Assembly (NCBI RefSeq): GCF_000374305.1
Contig: NZ_KB894098.1
Span: forward strand, 310,001-374,000
Source: Actinomadura flavalba DSM 45200
GTDB lineage: Bacteria > Actinomycetota > Actinomycetes > Streptosporangiales > Streptosporangiaceae
Reading direction: 5' to 3'
DNA: 64,000 bases
Made by a program: the position numbers and the translations under genes. Below, piece by piece: positions 62,561 to 64,000 of the stretch. The first letter of the stretch is position 1. The number at the start of each line of letters is the position of its first letter. The notes beneath the pieces are model-generated. The model was not told the DNA's origin, made no database searches, and saw nothing but the letters and a program-made list of their open reading frames with translations.

Positions 62561-63055
62561 ATGCCGTCTGAATACGCTAAGGCTCTCGGCGCGCGCCTGC
62601 GCGCCATCCGCACCCAGCAGGGCCTGTCCCTGCACGGCGTGGAAGAGAAGTCCCGAGGCCGCTGGAAGGCCGTCGTCGTCGGTTCGTACGAGCGGGGCGA
62701 CCGCGCCGTCACCGTTCAGAAGCTGGCCGAGCTCGCCGATTTCTACGGCGTGCCGGTATCCGAGTTGCTGCCCGGCGGAGCCGCGCCGAGCCCCCTCGGG
62801 CCTACACCCAAGCTCGTGATCGACCTTGAGCGTCTGCAGCAGCTTCCGAAGGACAAGGCCGGTCCCCTCGCCCGCTACGCCGCGACGATCCAGAGCCAGC
62901 GGGGCGACTACAACGGAAAGGTCCTGTCGATCCGGCAGGAGGATCTGCGTTCGCTGGCCGTCATCTACGACCGCTCCCCGGCCGACCTGACCGAGGAACT
63001 GATCGGGTGGGGCGTCCTGGACCCGGAGGCGCGCCGCGCCGTCGAGTCCTTCTGA
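62561..63055 (+). CDS. bldD: Developmental regulator BldD
   Basis: A 164-residue regulator. The N-terminal Xre-type HTH (about 6-70) reads YAKALGARLRAIRTQQGLSL, then VGSYERGDRAVTVQKLAELADFYGVPVSELL. The C-terminal domain carries IDLERLQQL and the cyclic-di-GMP-binding RGDYNGKVLSIRQEDLRSLA, with RxGD and RQxDD-like residues. In streptomycetes BldD with c-di-GMP holds back sporulation genes. It is divergent from the pyr operon, a conserved arrangement. Start ATG 62561; a terminator hairpin follows. Confidence 0.95.
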   Translation: MPSEYAKALGARLRAIRTQQGLSLHGVEEKSRGRWKAVVVGSYERGDRAVTVQKLAELADFYGVPVSELLPGGAAPSPLGPTPKLVIDLERLQQLPKDKAGPLARYAATIQSQRGDYNGKVLSIRQEDLRSLAVIYDRSPADLTEELIGWGVLDPEARRAVESF

Positions 63056-64000
63056 TCGCGCTCCCCGAAGGGGCGTCCTCTCCCGGGGGCGCCCCTTCGT
63101 CATGCCCGCGGCGCGGGGCCAGCAGCGCCAGCACGACGACGAGCGCGGCGAGGGCGGACGCGGCGGCGAACCCGGCGACGAAGCCGCGTTCGGCCGGGAC
63201 GCCCGCCGTCACCGACGCGGCGACGATCACGGCGCTGACCTGCGTCCCGAGCGAGGCGCCGACCGTCCGCAGCAGCGTGTTGACGCCGGTGGCGACGCCC
63301 GTCTTGTCCTGCGGCACGGCCGCGACGACGAGGTTGGCGACGGCCGCGTAGGCCAGCCCGAGCCCGACGCCGCGCAGCGTCCCGCCGAGGTAGAGGTGCC
63401 ACATCGCGTCGTGCTCCACCGCGACGAACGCGTATCCGGCCGCCGTCAGCAGCGCGCCCGCGAGCAGCACGGCCCGCGACCCGATCCGCCGGTCGAGCAG
63501 GCCCGACGCCATTCCGGCCGCCGCCATCGCGGCGCTGGCGGGCACCTGGAGCAGCGCCGCCGCCGTCGCCGTGCCGCCGAACCCGTGCCCGGTCGCGGCG
63601 GGCAGCTGGACGAGCAGCGGGAACAGCACGCCCCCGGCCATGAGCGCGTATCCGGCCAGCAGCGAGGCGGCGTTGGCCGTCCAGACGCCCCGCAGCCGCA
63701 TGAGGCGCGGATCGACCAGCGGCTCCGGGACTCGCGTCTCGACTACCGTCCAGACGGCCGCCAGAGCCACGCTGAGGGCTCCGAGGGCGATCACCCATGG
63801 TGACGTCCACCCCCACGCCGTTCCCTGGGTGAGGGCCGTCAGGGCCGCGACGAGGAATCCGGCGAGCAGCGCGGCTCCGGCCCAGTCGATCCGCGCCCGG
63901 CCGTGTCCCGGGGACCGGGGAACGATCCACCAGGCGAGCACGAGGCCGGGCACGAGCCCCGCGACCGGCACCCAGAGCAGCCACCGCCAGCCGAGGTGGT
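62961..64000 (-). CDS. MFS transporter, EmrB/QacA (DHA2) type, 5' end outside the window
   Basis: About 346 residues are visible, the C-terminal part of a 14-helix drug-efflux-type transporter. GWRWLLWVPVAGL opens the visible part and matches the conserved GWRW-F-NVP motif near helix 6. Later come GVGLGLAYAAVANLVVAAVP and GVATGVNTLLRTVGASLGTQ, typical of EmrB/QacA. The open frame runs past the bldD terminator and 95 bp into the 3' end of bldD on the opposite strand before its first stop. The tail (RRTRRRGAPPGPGRPTR) is basic and non-membrane. Confidence 0.85.
   Translation of the reverse strand, partial: HLGWRWLLWVPVAGLVPGLVLAWWIVPRSPGHGRARIDWAGAALLAGFLVAALTALTQGTAWGWTSPWVIALGALSVALAAVWTVVETRVPEPLVDPRLMRLRGVWTANAASLLAGYALMAGGVLFPLLVQLPAATGHGFGGTATAAALLQVPASAAMAAAGMASGLLDRRIGSRAVLLAGALLTAAGYAFVAVEHDAMWHLYLGGTLRGVGLGLAYAAVANLVVAAVPQDKTGVATGVNTLLRTVGASLGTQVSAVIVAASVTAGVPAERGFVAGFAAASALAALVVVLALLAPRRGHDEGAPPGEDAPSGSAIRRTRRRGAPPGPGRPTRSVPRSGRPGSGRR
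63066..63099 (+). terminator. bldD terminator hairpin
   Basis: CGAAGGGGCG and CGCCCCTTCG form a perfect 10-bp stem around a 14-base loop, 11 bp past the bldD stop, followed by TCAT. The same DNA is read on the other strand as codons of the MFS transporter C-terminus. Confidence 0.75.

Overview
The window is very G+C-rich chromosomal DNA (roughly three quarters G+C by eye) with near-saturated G/C third codon positions. It comes from a filamentous actinomycete. The markers are a BldD regulator, an actinobacterial integration host factor (mIHF) next to gmk-rpoZ-coaBC-metK, a PriA that has lost its helicase motifs, and an actinobacterial rib/his gene order. The overall synteny best fits Thermomonosporaceae/Streptosporangiales (Actinomadura-like), but genus is an inference. 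No rRNA, tRNA, CRISPR array, phage or insertion sequence was recognised.

Layout. 1-5063: the edge of a probable Mrp/NuoL-type antiporter gene, a small prepilin peptidase, an SseB-domain protein, a class I aminotransferase, a DesK/NarL-type two-component system, and a degenerate anti-sigma-like ATPase domain. 5068-10853: two tandem paralogues (Cys-rich N-terminus plus predicted beta-propeller), an acyl-CoA synthetase, a CaiB/BaiF CoA-transferase and a small P-loop kinase. 10945-15247: secreted propeller protein, FKBP isomerase, ABC exporter pair, secreted polysaccharide deacetylase. 15413-23683: a purine-salvage/catabolism neighbourhood (NCS2 permease, PucR regulator, DUF2877/AllH-like protein, HpcH-like DUF6986 protein) followed by molybdenum-cofactor accessory genes (MobA-like and XdhC). 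23805-27078: a tightly coupled operon of exported sulfite-oxidase-like enzyme, selenium-binding-type protein (methanethiol oxidase family) and a membrane protein. 27119-31570: D-Ala-D-Ala carboxypeptidase, a second DesK/NarL pair, and a divergent ABC exporter.

32135-45952 (all minus strand) is housekeeping: hisG and the riboflavin operon (ribE-ribM-ribBA-ribH) under an FMN riboswitch; PAP2-rpe-HAD; then priA, an unknown 591-residue protein, and def-fmt-rsmB. After a plus-strand membrane protein (46030-47631) comes metK-coaBC-rpoZ-gmk-mihF and the whole UMP pathway: pyrR-pyrB-pyrC-carA-carB-pyrK-pyrD-pyrF, mostly with 1-4 bp overlaps, behind a PyrR-binding leader. bldD follows on the plus strand with a recognisable promoter and candidate BldD operator, then a truncated MFS transporter.

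Most of what is unusual lies between genes. There are four places where gene ends or spacers are tandemly duplicated: 6332-6376, 21713-22056, 31603-31735 and 43529-43815. The same CATGACG/CGTCAT inverted repeat lies upstream of both two-component systems. There are several long perfect hairpins, including a 14-bp stem inside the pyr operon. hisE is missing from its usual place between ribH and hisG.
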